Positions 8,174 to 16,768 of a DNA stretch of 64,000 nt are shown one piece after another. The translations under genes and the position numbers were made by a program. The notes beneath the pieces were generated by a model. It was not told the DNA's origin. It saw nothing but the letters and a program-made list of their open reading frames with translations, and ran no database searches. Position 1 is the first letter of the stretch. Every line of letters begins with the position of its first letter. The stretch is from Tenericutes bacterium MO-XQ (GTDB lineage: Bacteria > Bacillota_I > Bacilli_A > Acholeplasmatales > Acholeplasmataceae), in assembly GCA_002838185.1 (NCBI GenBank), contig CP017949.1, forward strand, positions 1-64,000. The letters are read 5' to 3'.

Positions 8174-10150
8174 ATGATGAACCAGATTAAACTCGATACA
8201 TTTTTGGATTATAAGTATATCTCAAATTTTAAAAGCAATCAAAAACAAACACAAGCTTTGTTTACTGTTGGTAAAGCACAGCTTGATAAAAATGAATATC
8301 ACTATGACCTTTATTTACTGGATAACGATAGAATCAGAAAACTCATCTCTTTAAAAAAGGATTCTGCATTCATATGGATAAGTGATGAGGAAATCTTAGT
8401 TTCTATGAAGAAAAATAAGACAGATGAAAAGAAATCAAAAGACAAATATAGCATTTTTTATAGATATAATCTTTTAACAAAAGGCTTTGAAAAAGCTTTT
8501 GAACTTCCTATGCCTGCATCAATAGTTAAGTATTTAGGGAAACACAAGTATCTTGTTCAAAGTTATTTATCTAGTTTTGAACACCACTTATATTTAGATC
8601 AAAAAGAAAACAGAAAAGATTTACTTAAACAGATGAAAGAAAAATCTTTGTACGAAGATATTATTGAAATCCCATTTTATGGGAATGGTCAAGGTTTTAC
8701 AGCGAATAAAAGACAACAATTATTCATCTATGATGAAGAAAAAGATAGTCTTGATTTAATCGTAGATCCAGATTTTAATGTTGGTAGAGTTGTTGTTTCA
8801 GAAGACTTAAAACATATCTATTATACGGGTAAACAAGCAAAACAAGTCAAAAGCTTAACAACACATATCTATGTTTATCACATGGACACTAAAATCACAG
8901 AAATCTTATATCACGAAGATGAATACTCGATCAGTCAGTTGTTTATTTTTGATAACAAAATCATTGTGGCTGCAAGCGACATGAAGACATATGGCATTAA
9001 TCAAGATGACGATTTTTATGAATTAAAAGATAAAAAACTCATGCTTTATCAGACATATGGATTGTCTATGTCAACATCCATAGGAACAGATGTTAGATTA
9101 GGTGCAAATAAACAAGCTTTAGTTTATAAAGACAGCATATACTTTGTTAAAACAGAAGATGATCATACAAATCTGATGGTTTTAGATGAAAATAAGAACA
9201 TTAAGACTGTTTATGAAATGAACGGATCTATTGATGGTATAGAAATCATAGATGGTGAAATTTATATGGTTGGGCTTTATCGTCAAAAGCTTCATGAAAT
9301 CTATAAATACCAATTAGGTAAAATTAGACAGCTATCAAGACTGAATCAAAAAGTTATGAAAGATAAATATGTTGCAAAACCCAAACCGTTTGTTTATAAA
9401 GACAAAACACATGAAGTCAAAGGATTTGTGTTATATCCTAAAGATTTTAATCCAGAAAACAGCTATCCAGCAATCTTAGATATACATGGTGGACCAAAAA
9501 CTGCGTATGGAAGAGTGTTTTACCATGAAATGCAATATTGGGCAAATCAAGGGTATTTTGTTTGTTATGCAAATCCAAGAGGCAGTGATGGCAAAGGAGA
9601 TGAGTTTGCAGATATCAGAGGTAAATATGGAACCATTGATTATGAAGATTTAATGCATTTTGTCGATCTAGTTAGTCGTAAGATAGAACATATTGATCAT
9701 CAAAGATTTTTTGTAACCGGTGGATCATATGGTGGGTTTATGACCAACTGGATTGTAGGTCATACCGATCGATTCAAAGCAGCAGCAACTCAAAGAAGTA
9801 TATCCAATTGGTTATCATTTCATGGGACATCAGATATTGGTTTCTATTTTTCAAAAGATCAAACTGCTGGTCATCCAAATACAAACACTGATACTTTATG
9901 GGAACAATCCCCTATGAAATATGCATTAAATGTAAAGACACCGCTTTTATTTATTCATTCTGATGAAGATTATCGTTGTCCGATTGAACAAGCAATGCAA
10001 TTTTATACGATTATCAAAGAAAAAGGTGTGGATACTAAGTTTATATGGTTTAAGGGTGAAACTCATGAATTATCAAGAAGTGGTAAACCTCAAGCTCGTA
10101 TCAAGCGCTTAAAAGAAATCACGGATTGGTTTGAAGTTCATAAATCATAA
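8174..10150 (+). CDS. S9-family serine peptidase (acylaminoacyl/prolyl oligopeptidase type)
   Basis: The 658-residue cytoplasmic protein has an N-terminal beta-propeller-like half (about 1-380) and a C-terminal alpha/beta hydrolase domain. The catalytic serine is in TGGSYGGFMTNW, the aspartate in HSDEDYRCPIEQ and the histidine in GETHELSRSG, the expected triad order. DIHGGPKTAYG is the usual oxyanion-hole region. By family it cleaves short peptides or removes blocked N-terminal residues. No signal peptide is visible. ATGs at 8174 and 8177 both follow AAGGAAAG, so the start is uncertain by one codon. It follows the aminopeptidase by only 44 bases but lies beyond a terminator. Confidence 0.92.
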   Translation: MMNQIKLDTFLDYKYISNFKSNQKQTQALFTVGKAQLDKNEYHYDLYLLDNDRIRKLISLKKDSAFIWISDEEILVSMKKNKTDEKKSKDKYSIFYRYNLLTKGFEKAFELPMPASIVKYLGKHKYLVQSYLSSFEHHLYLDQKENRKDLLKQMKEKSLYEDIIEIPFYGNGQGFTANKRQQLFIYDEEKDSLDLIVDPDFNVGRVVVSEDLKHIYYTGKQAKQVKSLTTHIYVYHMDTKITEILYHEDEYSISQLFIFDNKIIVAASDMKTYGINQDDDFYELKDKKLMLYQTYGLSMSTSIGTDVRLGANKQALVYKDSIYFVKTEDDHTNLMVLDENKNIKTVYEMNGSIDGIEIIDGEIYMVGLYRQKLHEIYKYQLGKIRQLSRLNQKVMKDKYVAKPKPFVYKDKTHEVKGFVLYPKDFNPENSYPAILDIHGGPKTAYGRVFYHEMQYWANQGYFVCYANPRGSDGKGDEFADIRGKYGTIDYEDLMHFVDLVSRKIEHIDHQRFFVTGGSYGGFMTNWIVGHTDRFKAAATQRSISNWLSFHGTSDIGFYFSKDQTAGHPNTNTDTLWEQSPMKYALNVKTPLLFIHSDEDYRCPIEQAMQFYTIIKEKGVDTKFIWFKGETHELSRSGKPQARIKRLKEITDWFEVHKS

Positions 10151-10224
10151 AAAATGTAAATTATTTCGATTTTTATATGGTTTTGGTATATAATGAGGGT
10201 AATAACGAAGGAGGGTTTTATTAT

Positions 10225-10722
10225 ATGTGTTGGTTTTTTAGAAAGCGTAAAGAAAAGAAAAAAGCTTTACAAGAAGAACAATTAAAAATGCAACAAGAAT
10301 CGATGAAAAAAGAGTCTATTCAAAAAGAAAAACCTGCTCCACAACCAGTTAAACCTAAAGTAGAAGAGCCGGTTAAGAAAGTTGAAGAGAAGAAGGAAAC
10401 ACCGAAACCTGTTAAGGAAGCAGTTAAGAAAACTGAACCTAAGAAGGAACAAGTGAAACCAGCTAAAGCTAAGGAAAAAGAAGAAACTGAAAAGGAAGAT
10501 AAAAACGCAAAAAATCCTAAATATCATGTTTCTCAAAATAAAGACAAGAAGAGTCCTGCTTTTAAACAATGGCGTGTTCGTAAAGAAGGATCAAATAAAA
10601 CGATTAAATACTTTGATACACAAGCGGAAGCTATTGATTATGCTGAAGATTTAGCTAAAAAGAATGATACATCTGTTGTTATTCATAAAATTGATGGATC
10701 TATTCGTAAACAAGAATATTAA
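10225..10722 (+). CDS. DUF2188 protein with Lys/Glu/Pro-rich linker
   Basis: The 165-residue protein has three parts. A basic N-terminus starts MCWFFRKRKEKKK. A low-complexity region (about 12-95) is rich in K, E, P and V, with repeated PVK/KKE patterns. The C-terminal domain (about 98-165) runs from YHVSQNKDKKSPAFKQWRVR to IHKIDGSIRKQEY, typical of DUF2188. That domain is common in Firmicutes and its function is not established. The linker looks disordered and charged and could bind nucleic acid or protein. The start at 10225 is set by AAGGAGGG 11 bases upstream; an in-frame earlier codon has no ribosome site. Confidence 0.8.
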   Translation: MCWFFRKRKEKKKALQEEQLKMQQESMKKESIQKEKPAPQPVKPKVEEPVKKVEEKKETPKPVKEAVKKTEPKKEQVKPAKAKEKEETEKEDKNAKNPKYHVSQNKDKKSPAFKQWRVRKEGSNKTIKYFDTQAEAIDYAEDLAKKNDTSVVIHKIDGSIRKQEY

Positions 10723-10734
10723 TTTTTAGAATTG

Positions 10735-10762
10735 AAGGGACGAAAGTCTCTTTTATTTTTTT
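10735..10762 (+). terminator. Terminator of the DUF2188 gene, abutting the IS30-type element
   Basis: AGGGAC and GTCTCT form a GAAA-loop hairpin followed by a T-rich tail. The tail runs into the left inverted repeat of the IS30-type element, so the element inserted at the end of this terminator. Confidence 0.6.
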
Positions 10763-11866
10763 ATATGATAATTTATAATTACAAGTGCAACACTAAATAA
10801 AAATCAAAAAAGTTCATAGATTCCTTTATAATGTAAGTGACCAAACAAACACAAAAGGAGAAACTATGAACTACATACATCTTACCATAGAAGAAAGAAC
10901 ATGTATATATCAGTTATGGTTATCAGGCGTGAGTATTAGACAGATTAGTAAAGCAGTAAAGAGGAGTCCTAGTACGATATCTAGAGAGTTAAAGAGAAAT
11001 TCATGTGGATATCGTTACAAATACTTACCTCATGTCGCACAAAAAAAATACAACAAACGTCGAATCAATAGCCATAGAAAGGTAAAAATATCACCAATCA
11101 TCAAAGAGTATATTGAAAGCAAATTGAATCAACAATGGTCTCCAGAACAAATAGCTATGAGAGATAAAGGACAACCTGAAAAAATCCCCTGTTTTTCAAC
11201 TATTTATAGATGGATCCATAAGAAATATCTTAACAAAGGAAATATGACAAAATTAAGACGTAAAGGCAAGTTTAAACGACCTGCAGAAACAAGAGGCCGA
11301 TTCAATATTGGTAAACCGATAAAAAAACGGCCTAAAGAAGTTTATAAAAGACAATCCATAGGTCACTGGGAAGCTGATACAGTTGAATCAGGAAGATTTA
11401 ATCATCAGCGCAAAAGTAAATACTGTTTTGTCACATTAGTTGAACGTAAATCAAGACTGTATCTTGTTAAACTGTTGCCCGATAGGACAAGTGAGAATGT
11501 CACGGCTGCGATGATTGAATTATTATCACAGTTTCCATCGGAACTTGTAAAAACAATAACATGTGACCGTGGAAAAGAATTTTCTAGATATCAAGAGATT
11601 GAAGAGAAGTTAAATTGTCAGATGTATTTCGCTGATCCTTATTGTGCATGGCAAAAAGGAACTAATGAAAATACAAATGGTTTATTAAGAGAATATTATC
11701 CAAAAGGAATGGATTTGTCACAAACTGATCATCATGAAGTTAATGAAGTATTAAATCGTTTGAATAATAGACCAAGAAAATGTATCAACTTTAAAACTCC
11801 ATTAGAAGTAATCAATGAGCACTATGATGCGTTGCACTTGAATTGACAAATTATCATATAAAAAAA
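10757..11866 (+). mobile_element. Complete IS30-type insertion sequence
   Basis: Imperfect inverted repeats of about 36 bases bound the element. The left one (10757-10792) ends in ACAAGTGCAAC and the right one (11831-11866) starts GTTGCACTTG and ends in ATTATCATATAAAAAA. A single transposase gene fills the interior. It lies between the converging terminators of the DUF2188 gene and clpB, so neither gene is disrupted. A short target duplication cannot be separated from the flanking A/T runs. Confidence 0.85.
10866..11846 (+). CDS. IS30-family transposase
   Basis: The 326-residue protein starts MNYIHLTIEERTCIYQLW and has the N-terminal helix-turn-helix RQISKAVKRSPSTISREL typical of IS30. The DDE catalytic residues are visible in GHWEADTVES, TCDRGKEFS and KGTNENTNGLLREY. 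It binds the ends of its element and moves it. AAAGGAG lies five bases before the ATG. The frame is full length and uninterrupted, so the element may still be active. Its C-terminus runs into the right inverted repeat. Confidence 0.95.
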   Translation: MNYIHLTIEERTCIYQLWLSGVSIRQISKAVKRSPSTISRELKRNSCGYRYKYLPHVAQKKYNKRRINSHRKVKISPIIKEYIESKLNQQWSPEQIAMRDKGQPEKIPCFSTIYRWIHKKYLNKGNMTKLRRKGKFKRPAETRGRFNIGKPIKKRPKEVYKRQSIGHWEADTVESGRFNHQRKSKYCFVTLVERKSRLYLVKLLPDRTSENVTAAMIELLSQFPSELVKTITCDRGKEFSRYQEIEEKLNCQMYFADPYCAWQKGTNENTNGLLREYYPKGMDLSQTDHHEVNEVLNRLNNRPRKCINFKTPLEVINEHYDALHLN

Positions 11867-11887
11867 GGACAAATTAGTTGTCCTTTT
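11861..11887 (-). terminator. Terminator of clpB, overlapping its stop codon
   Basis: AAAAGGACAA (11878-11887 read leftward) pairs with TTGTCC (11867-11872), followed by T when read leftward. The hairpin spans the clpB stop codon, and its tail touches the right end of the IS30-type element. Confidence 0.7.
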
Positions 11888-14003
11888 CAAGTTTAAGTTG
11901 ATCATCTTTAACGGTAAGTAAATATGTTTGGTGAGGTTCTACTGAACCTTCAATGATTTTAGTAGCAACCAAAGTTTCAATATGTCTTTGGATAAAGCGT
12001 TTAAGTGGTCTTGCACCATATTCATCATTATACCCATGTTTAATTACATATTTTTGAATGGAATCATCAAAGTTGATGATGATGTTTTTATCTAGTAAAC
12101 GTTTCTTAAGATCGTTTAACATCTTAAATGCAATTTCGATTTGAACTTTTAGTCCAAGAGGATTAAAAATAATTTGTTCATCGATACGATTTAAAAATTC
12201 AGGTTTAAACGTTTTTTTGACTAGGTTTTGAACTTCTTTATGTGCATCTTCGTCGTTTCTTAATAAATATTCACTACCGATGTTAGAAGTTAAGATTATA
12301 ATTGTGTTTTTAAAGTCAACAGTTCGTCCTTGATTATCTGTAAGTCTACCATCATCTAAAATTTGCAGAAGGATGTTAAAGACTTCTGGATGTGCTTTTT
12401 CAATCTCATCAAATAAGATGATTGCATAAGGTTTTCTTCTAACAGCTTCGGTGAGTTGTCCACCTTCATCATAACCGACGTATCCTGGAGGAGAACCGAT
12501 TAATCTTGATACACTATGTGACTCCATATATTCACTCATATCAATTCTTATGATTTGATGCTCGCTATCAAATAATGCTTCAGCAAGCGATCTTGCAACC
12601 TCTGTTTTACCAACACCAGTTGGGCCTAGGAATAAGAAAGATCCTATCGGTCTATTTTCATCTTTAATACCTGCTCTTTGGCGGATGATTGCATCGCTAA
12701 TTAAACGGATTGCGTGATCTTGACCAATAACCCTATTTTTTAAAGTTTCTTCTAGGTGTAATAATTTTTCTTTATCACCAGACATAAGTTTCGTGATAGG
12801 AATATGTGTCCATTTAGAAACTATTTCTGCAATACTTTCTTCACTGACGACTTCAGTTAAAAGTTTACCTTCTTTTGATCCTTCTTCAGACATCTCGTTG
12901 ATTTTCTTTTCTAGTTCAGGAATTTTACTATATTGAAGTTCAGCAGCTTTTTGATAATTGTTATCGTTAAATGCATTTTGAAGATCAACACGAAGCTGTT
13001 CAAGCTCATTTTTCTTGATTTTGATAGCGTTGATTTGTTCTTTTTCTGCTTCCCATTTTATTCGCAAATCCTTTTCTTCTTTTTTCAACGAGTCGATTTC
13101 CTCTTTGATTTTCTTTAAACGATCTTTTGATACGGGATCAGATTCTTTTTCTAATGCTGTTTTCTCAATTTCAAGCTGCATCAGTTTTCTTGTAACATCA
13201 TCAAGTTCAACAGGCATAGAATCTATTTCCATACGAATAGAAGCACATGCTTCATCGATTAAGTCTATAGCTTTATCTGGTAAGAAACGATCTGATATGT
13301 ATCTATTTGATAAAGTAGAAGCAGCAATGATTGCTGGATCTGATATATGAACCCCGTGATGGGCCTCAAATCTTGATTTAAGCCCTCTTAAGATACTAAT
13401 GGTATCTAGAACAGTAGGCTCTTCAATCAACACTTTTTGAAAGCGTCTTTCTAGTGCTGAGTCTTTTTCAATATATTTTCTATATTCATTAAGTGTGGTT
13501 GCGCCAACGCAGTGGAGTTCGCCACGTGCAAGCATAGGTTTTAGCATGTTTGATGCATCCATCGCACCATCAACTCGGCCGGCACCAACAATCGCATGAA
13601 TTTCATCTATAAATAGGATGATTTCTCCATTCGATTCTTTAATTTTTTTCAAAACAGCCTTTAATCTCTCTTCAAACTCTCCTCTAAACTTAGCACCTGC
13701 AACAAGTGCTGCTAAATCTAGTTCATAAATGATTTTATTTTGAAGTCCAAGTGGAACATCTTTATCTACAATTCTTCTAGCAAGACCCTCAACAATGGCA
13801 GTTTTACCAACACCGGGTTCACCAATTAATACAGGGTTGTTTTTAGTTTTACGAGATAATATCTTAATAACACGTCTGATTTCATCTTCTCTACCTATTA
13901 CGGGATCAATTTTACCTTTTTTGACTTCTTCTACAATATTACGTCCAAATTTCTCAAGAACTTTTGGATCGTTGTTATAATCTTCCATTTGCGTAAAGTT
14001 CAT
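11874..14003 (-). CDS. clpB: ClpB disaggregase, form without the N-terminal domain
   Basis: ClpB is a hexameric AAA+ ATPase that pulls proteins out of aggregates together with DnaK. The 709-residue protein has two ATPase modules. The first has GEPGVGKT and ILFIDEIH, the second [10 protein letters not shown] and [11 protein letters not shown], and a long coiled-coil middle domain (about 270-390) lies between them. The usual N-terminal Clp-N repeats are missing: the protein starts at the linker with [13 protein letters not shown]. Short ClpB forms are known from Mollicutes. GGAGGC lies just upstream of the ATG. The CIRCE operator on its promoter predicts HrcA repression and heat induction. Confidence 0.95.
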   Translation of the reverse strand: MNFTQMEDYNNDPKVLEKFGRNIVEEVKKGKIDPVIGREDEIRRVIKILSRKTKNNPVLIGEPGVGKTAIVEGLARRIVDKDVPLGLQNKIIYELDLAALVAGAKFRGEFEERLKAVLKKIKESNGEIILFIDEIHAIVGAGRVDGAMDASNMLKPMLARGELHCVGATTLNEYRKYIEKDSALERRFQKVLIEEPTVLDTISILRGLKSRFEAHHGVHISDPAIIAASTLSNRYISDRFLPDKAIDLIDEACASIRMEIDSMPVELDDVTRKLMQLEIEKTALEKESDPVSKDRLKKIKEEIDSLKKEEKDLRIKWEAEKEQINAIKIKKNELEQLRVDLQNAFNDNNYQKAAELQYSKIPELEKKINEMSEEGSKEGKLLTEVVSEESIAEIVSKWTHIPITKLMSGDKEKLLHLEETLKNRVIGQDHAIRLISDAIIRQRAGIKDENRPIGSFLFLGPTGVGKTEVARSLAEALFDSEHQIIRIDMSEYMESHSVSRLIGSPPGYVGYDEGGQLTEAVRRKPYAIILFDEIEKAHPEVFNILLQILDDGRLTDNQGRTVDFKNTIIILTSNIGSEYLLRNDEDAHKEVQNLVKKTFKPEFLNRIDEQIIFNPLGLKVQIEIAFKMLNDLKKRLLDKNIIINFDDSIQKYVIKHGYNDEYGARPLKRFIQRHIETLVATKIIEGSVEPHQTYLLTVKDDQLKLEKDN

Positions 14004-14046
14004 GATATGCCTCCTTTGGCAGTCTATTATTTAGAATGCCATTTAT

Positions 14047-14075
14047 ATTATAAATCAAACATTTGGCACTGTCAA
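14047..14075 (-). promoter_or_regulatory. clpB promoter
   Basis: Reading leftward, a perfect TTGACA (14070-14075) and a perfect TATAAT (14047-14052) are separated by 17 bases, a consensus housekeeping promoter. The CIRCE operator covers the -35 box. Confidence 0.85.
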
Positions 14076-14089
14076 CTATAAAGTGCTAA
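14063..14089. promoter_or_regulatory. CIRCE operator (HrcA binding site) on clpB
   Basis: TTGGCACTG, nine bases, then AAGTGCTAA. This matches the CIRCE consensus TTAGCACTC-N9-GAGTGCTAA with three changes and the exact spacer. It overlaps the -35 box of clpB, so bound HrcA would block RNA polymerase. CIRCE control of clpB is known in Mollicutes. Confidence 0.85.
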
Positions 14090-14143
14090 AATATTTCATT
14101 TGATGAATAAAAGTTCTATGCTATAATGGTTGTGGTGATGAAA

Positions 14144-14608
14144 ATGGTGAAAGTTTTATTCGTATGTCTAGGCAATATTTGCAGATCACCTATGGCAGAA
14201 GGATTATTTAGAAAAAGAGTTAAAGATTTAGGATTAGGTGATAAAATTCATATTGAATCAAGAGCAACATCTTCGTGGGAAATTGGAAATGAACCACACC
14301 AAGGAACCAAGAAGATATTAAAAAGAGAAGATGCGCTTTTTGATGATATGGTATCAGAGAAGATTACAACAAGAGATTTTGATGACTATGATTTTATTAT
14401 TGGAATGGATGATCAAAACTTAAAAGATTTAAGAAAAATGGCTATGGATCAATATCACAAATTATTTAAATATCTTGATGTTTGTGAGGATTGTAAATAC
14501 ACAAATGTTGATGATCCTTACTATACAGGATTATTTGAGAAGACATATGAAGATATTCATAAATATATGGATATGTGGATTGATATATTTAAGAAACAAA
14601 TCGTTTAA
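14144..14608 (+). CDS. Low-molecular-weight protein tyrosine phosphatase
   Basis: The protein of about 154 residues starts MVKVLFVCLGNICRSPMAEG. This contains the CX5R phosphate-binding loop of the family (CLGNICRS), and the general-acid aspartate is in the later NVDDPYYTG. It removes phosphate from tyrosine residues in the cytoplasm; the substrate is unknown. Start choice: a TGCTATAAT -10 box (TATAAT 14122-14127) overlaps the first in-frame ATG at 14126, which therefore cannot be on the message. ATG 14138 or 14144 remain, and 14144 fits the family's N-terminus. The leader would be very short, with no clear ribosome site. Confidence 0.88.
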   Translation: MVKVLFVCLGNICRSPMAEGLFRKRVKDLGLGDKIHIESRATSSWEIGNEPHQGTKKILKREDALFDDMVSEKITTRDFDDYDFIIGMDDQNLKDLRKMAMDQYHKLFKYLDVCEDCKYTNVDDPYYTGLFEKTYEDIHKYMDMWIDIFKKQIV

Positions 14609-14624
14609 AAGAGTGTAATATGGA

Positions 14625-14653
14625 TTGACTTTTTTAATAGTAAAAGTTATAAT
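14625..14653 (+). promoter_or_regulatory. Promoter of tRNA-Cys
   Basis: TTGACT (14625-14630) and TATAAT (14648-14653) with 17-base spacing, ending 17 bases before the tRNA. Confidence 0.8.
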
Positions 14654-14670
14654 AATATAGCATGTTTTAA

Positions 14671-14744
14671 GGCCCTGTAGCCAAGTGGTAAGGCATGGCA
14701 CTGCAACTGCCTGATCGCCGGTTCAAATCCGACCGGGGCCTCCA
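14671..14744 (+). tRNA. tRNA-Cys (GCA)
   Basis: The 74-base cloverleaf has the acceptor stem GGCCCTG paired with CGGGGCC, the D-arm around AGCCAAGTGGTAAGGC, the anticodon loop CTGCAAC with anticodon GCA, the T-arm with GGTTCAAATCC, and an encoded 3' CCA. The gene is intact. It is the last clearly chromosomal gene before the prophage, so it is a candidate neighbour of the attachment site. Confidence 0.95.
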
Positions 14745-14757
14745 GGTTAATTATACC

Positions 14758-14825
14758 AAGTTGCTTTTTATCGTTTAACGTCTAAATAAAGACGTTTTAA
14801 GCGATTTTATATAAAGCAACTTTTT
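14758..14825 (+). terminator. Long nested hairpin after tRNA-Cys
   Basis: AAGTTGCTTT (14758-14767) pairs with AAAGCAACTT (14813-14822), and AACGTC pairs with GACGTT inside it. A T-run follows. It probably ends the tRNA transcript. Confidence 0.6.
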
Positions 14826-14835
14826 GTATTTTTTA

Positions 14836-14877
14836 GGGTAAAATCAGTGAATTTTCATTGGTTTTACTCTTTTTTTA
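14836..14877 (+). terminator. Second strong terminator hairpin after tRNA-Cys
   Basis: A 16-base-pair stem (14836-14851 with 14854-14869), containing a few G-T pairs, has a two-base loop and about eight T. It sits in tandem with the preceding hairpin and would insulate the prophage from chromosomal transcription. Confidence 0.7.
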
Positions 14878-15115
14878 TACCCTGATATAGGTTGAATGTA
14901 TGTTTCTCGTGACCGGATTTGAACTTTTGCCTAAAATGGCTATTTTTTGAGGTCGCTATCGGATTTGAACTTGATAGAAAACATAATAAAAAGACCACCT
15001 CTCGGTGGCCTTAAGGAAGGGGATGTGTGTGTAAATACACACATGCTATGTAAGGGATAAGTTGCGACTATGTCGCACTTTTAATATAACACAGTTTTCT
15101 GCTTGATACAATTAG
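14878..15115. other. Gene-free left boundary region of the prophage
   Basis: There is no coding frame here. The region holds two inverted fragments resembling the T-arm of the neighbouring tRNA-Cys: GACCGGATTTGAAC (14911-14924) and CGGATTTGAAC (14960-14970). A leftward terminator hairpin near 14990-15011 (GACCACC with GGTGGCC, T-run on the minus strand) would end the recombinase operon. Two further palindromes follow: TGTGTGT/ACACACA (about 15023-15042) and TGCGAC TAT GTCGCA (15063-15077). The left attachment site should lie here, but I cannot place its core. Confidence 0.45.
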
Positions 15116-16768
15116 CTAAAAGCATGAAATTTTACTTGTTGTTTCAAATAGTGTTTTTCTAATCTTGTAAGGTGTTATTATTTCTGGAAATGAATAGATC
15201 GATTTTGAACTTATTGTATTAAATGGATTAAGAATAAATTCAATATCATTTCTTTCATTAACAAGTACCTTATCAAATAAATCTTGAAATGGGAATACCG
15301 ATAAATCATCTATAGGTTTCTTGAATTCTTTCAGTAGAAGTTTATAATGCTTTATTTTAGATTCGATATTATGGGAGGTTAGTAATTTGTTTTTGTTTGC
15401 TGTTAGCTTCATTTCAATGTTGGATTTTTGTGTTTTTAGTTGATCCAATACTAGTGTTTCAAAGTCCCCTTCCAATAAGGCTAACGATTTAATTTGATGA
15501 TGTATTTCATCGAGCTTGTCTTCTAATGTATTAATCTCAATATTGAGTTCTCGTATTTCAGGATGTGAAGTTAATACTTCATTTAACTTGTTTAAGAACT
15601 CGTATTTATTTTTGATTACATAGTTTATTTGAGAAAGCAGCTGCTCATCAAATGTCTCTACAAATAAGGAATCATTCTCACATGTTTTCTTTTCTCGATT
15701 AGATGAACAAATCAATATCTCAGTAGCCCATTTCTCTCTTTTGTTATTTACCTTGTAATGATAGTTTTTTCCACAGACAAAGCATTCAACAAAACCACTA
15801 TAAATAGATCTATTCTTAGCTCGTTTCTTTAATTCCAATATATCTGTCGTGTGATTGTATTTCATCATCCTTTGAGATTTGATGGATTGTACCTTGTCCC
15901 ATAAGGATTTTGTAATGATTTTTGGGTGCGAGTTCTCGACATAATACTTAGGATGTGTTTGTTGATTTTTTTCTCCAGTTTTATCACCAACTCTACGACG
16001 TATTGATTTTTGCAATAATGCATTCCCAGTATACTTTTCGTTATTTAATATTCCACGAATCGTACCTGAACTGTAAGCTAATTTATAATGCTTTGTAATA
16101 TGACCTTCTTTATTTAACTCCTCAGCAATATAACCTTGAGAGTATCCTTTTGAGTAAAGGTTAAATACTTTTCGTACAATCTTAGCCTCATCTTCATCAA
16201 CAGCAATGTTTCCGTTTTGGTCACGTTTATAACCTAGAACTCTTGAAGTAACCATTGGAACAATTCCATCCTCAAATCTTTTCTTTACACCCCATTTAGT
16301 GTTTTCACTATTTATCTTTGATTCCTCTTCAGCTACACTGGCATAAATTGTTATTGTAAGTTCTACCTTTGGATCGAAAGAAGAGATATTCTCTTTTTCA
16401 AACCAAACTTCTATGTTGTGTCTTTTTAACTCTTGAATGATATTTAAACAATCTATTGTGTTTCTTGCAAAACGAGATATTGACTTTGTGATTATTAAAT
16501 CAATACCGCCAGCTATAGCAAGTTCTATCATTTGGTTGAACTGCTCTCTATACTTTGTATCTGTTCCACTTTTCCCAACATCAGAATAAACACCAACGAA
16601 GTTCCATTTAGGATTATCCATTATCATTTTCGTATATGTTTCAACTTGTAAGTCTAGAGAAGTTTCTTGGAGTTCTTTTTTTGTTGAAACCCTAGCATAA
16701 GCACAAACATTCTTTAATCTATCTTTTGACTCAAGTTTATTGAAATCAATTATCTCTACTGCATTCAT
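15116..16768 (-). CDS. Large serine recombinase (second of left pair)
   Basis: The 550-residue protein has the resolvase catalytic domain, with the nucleophile serine in CAYARVSTKKE and the arginines in SISRFARNT. A recombinase DNA-binding domain, a zinc ribbon (CFVCGKNY and the later cysteines) and a C-terminal coiled-coil segment (about 390-470) follow. Enzymes of this family join phage and host attachment sites through a covalent serine link. The start overlaps the stop of the upstream partner (ATGA), so the two are translationally coupled and probably work together. It faces the left end of the prophage. Confidence 0.93.
   Translation of the reverse strand: MNAVEIIDFNKLESKDRLKNVCAYARVSTKKELQETSLDLQVETYTKMIMDNPKWNFVGVYSDVGKSGTDTKYREQFNQMIELAIAGGIDLIITKSISRFARNTIDCLNIIQELKRHNIEVWFEKENISSFDPKVELTITIYASVAEEESKINSENTKWGVKKRFEDGIVPMVTSRVLGYKRDQNGNIAVDEDEAKIVRKVFNLYSKGYSQGYIAEELNKEGHITKHYKLAYSSGTIRGILNNEKYTGNALLQKSIRRRVGDKTGEKNQQTHPKYYVENSHPKIITKSLWDKVQSIKSQRMMKYNHTTDILELKKRAKNRSIYSGFVECFVCGKNYHYKVNNKREKWATEILICSSNREKKTCENDSLFVETFDEQLLSQINYVIKNKYEFLNKLNEVLTSHPEIRELNIEINTLEDKLDEIHHQIKSLALLEGDFETLVLDQLKTQKSNIEMKLTANKNKLLTSHNIESKIKHYKLLLKEFKKPIDDLSVFPFQDLFDKVLVNERNDIEFILNPFNTISSKSIYSFPEIITPYKIRKTLFETTSKISCF

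Noticed and set aside
10282-10569. Leftward 95-codon frame rich in F and L
   Set aside because: It is the mirror of the lysine/glutamate-rich low-complexity part of the DUF2188 gene.
14758-15077. CRISPR array or repeat array near the left prophage end
   Set aside because: The repeats are single hairpins of different sequence, not regularly spaced direct repeats. No CRISPR array or cas gene was seen anywhere in the window.
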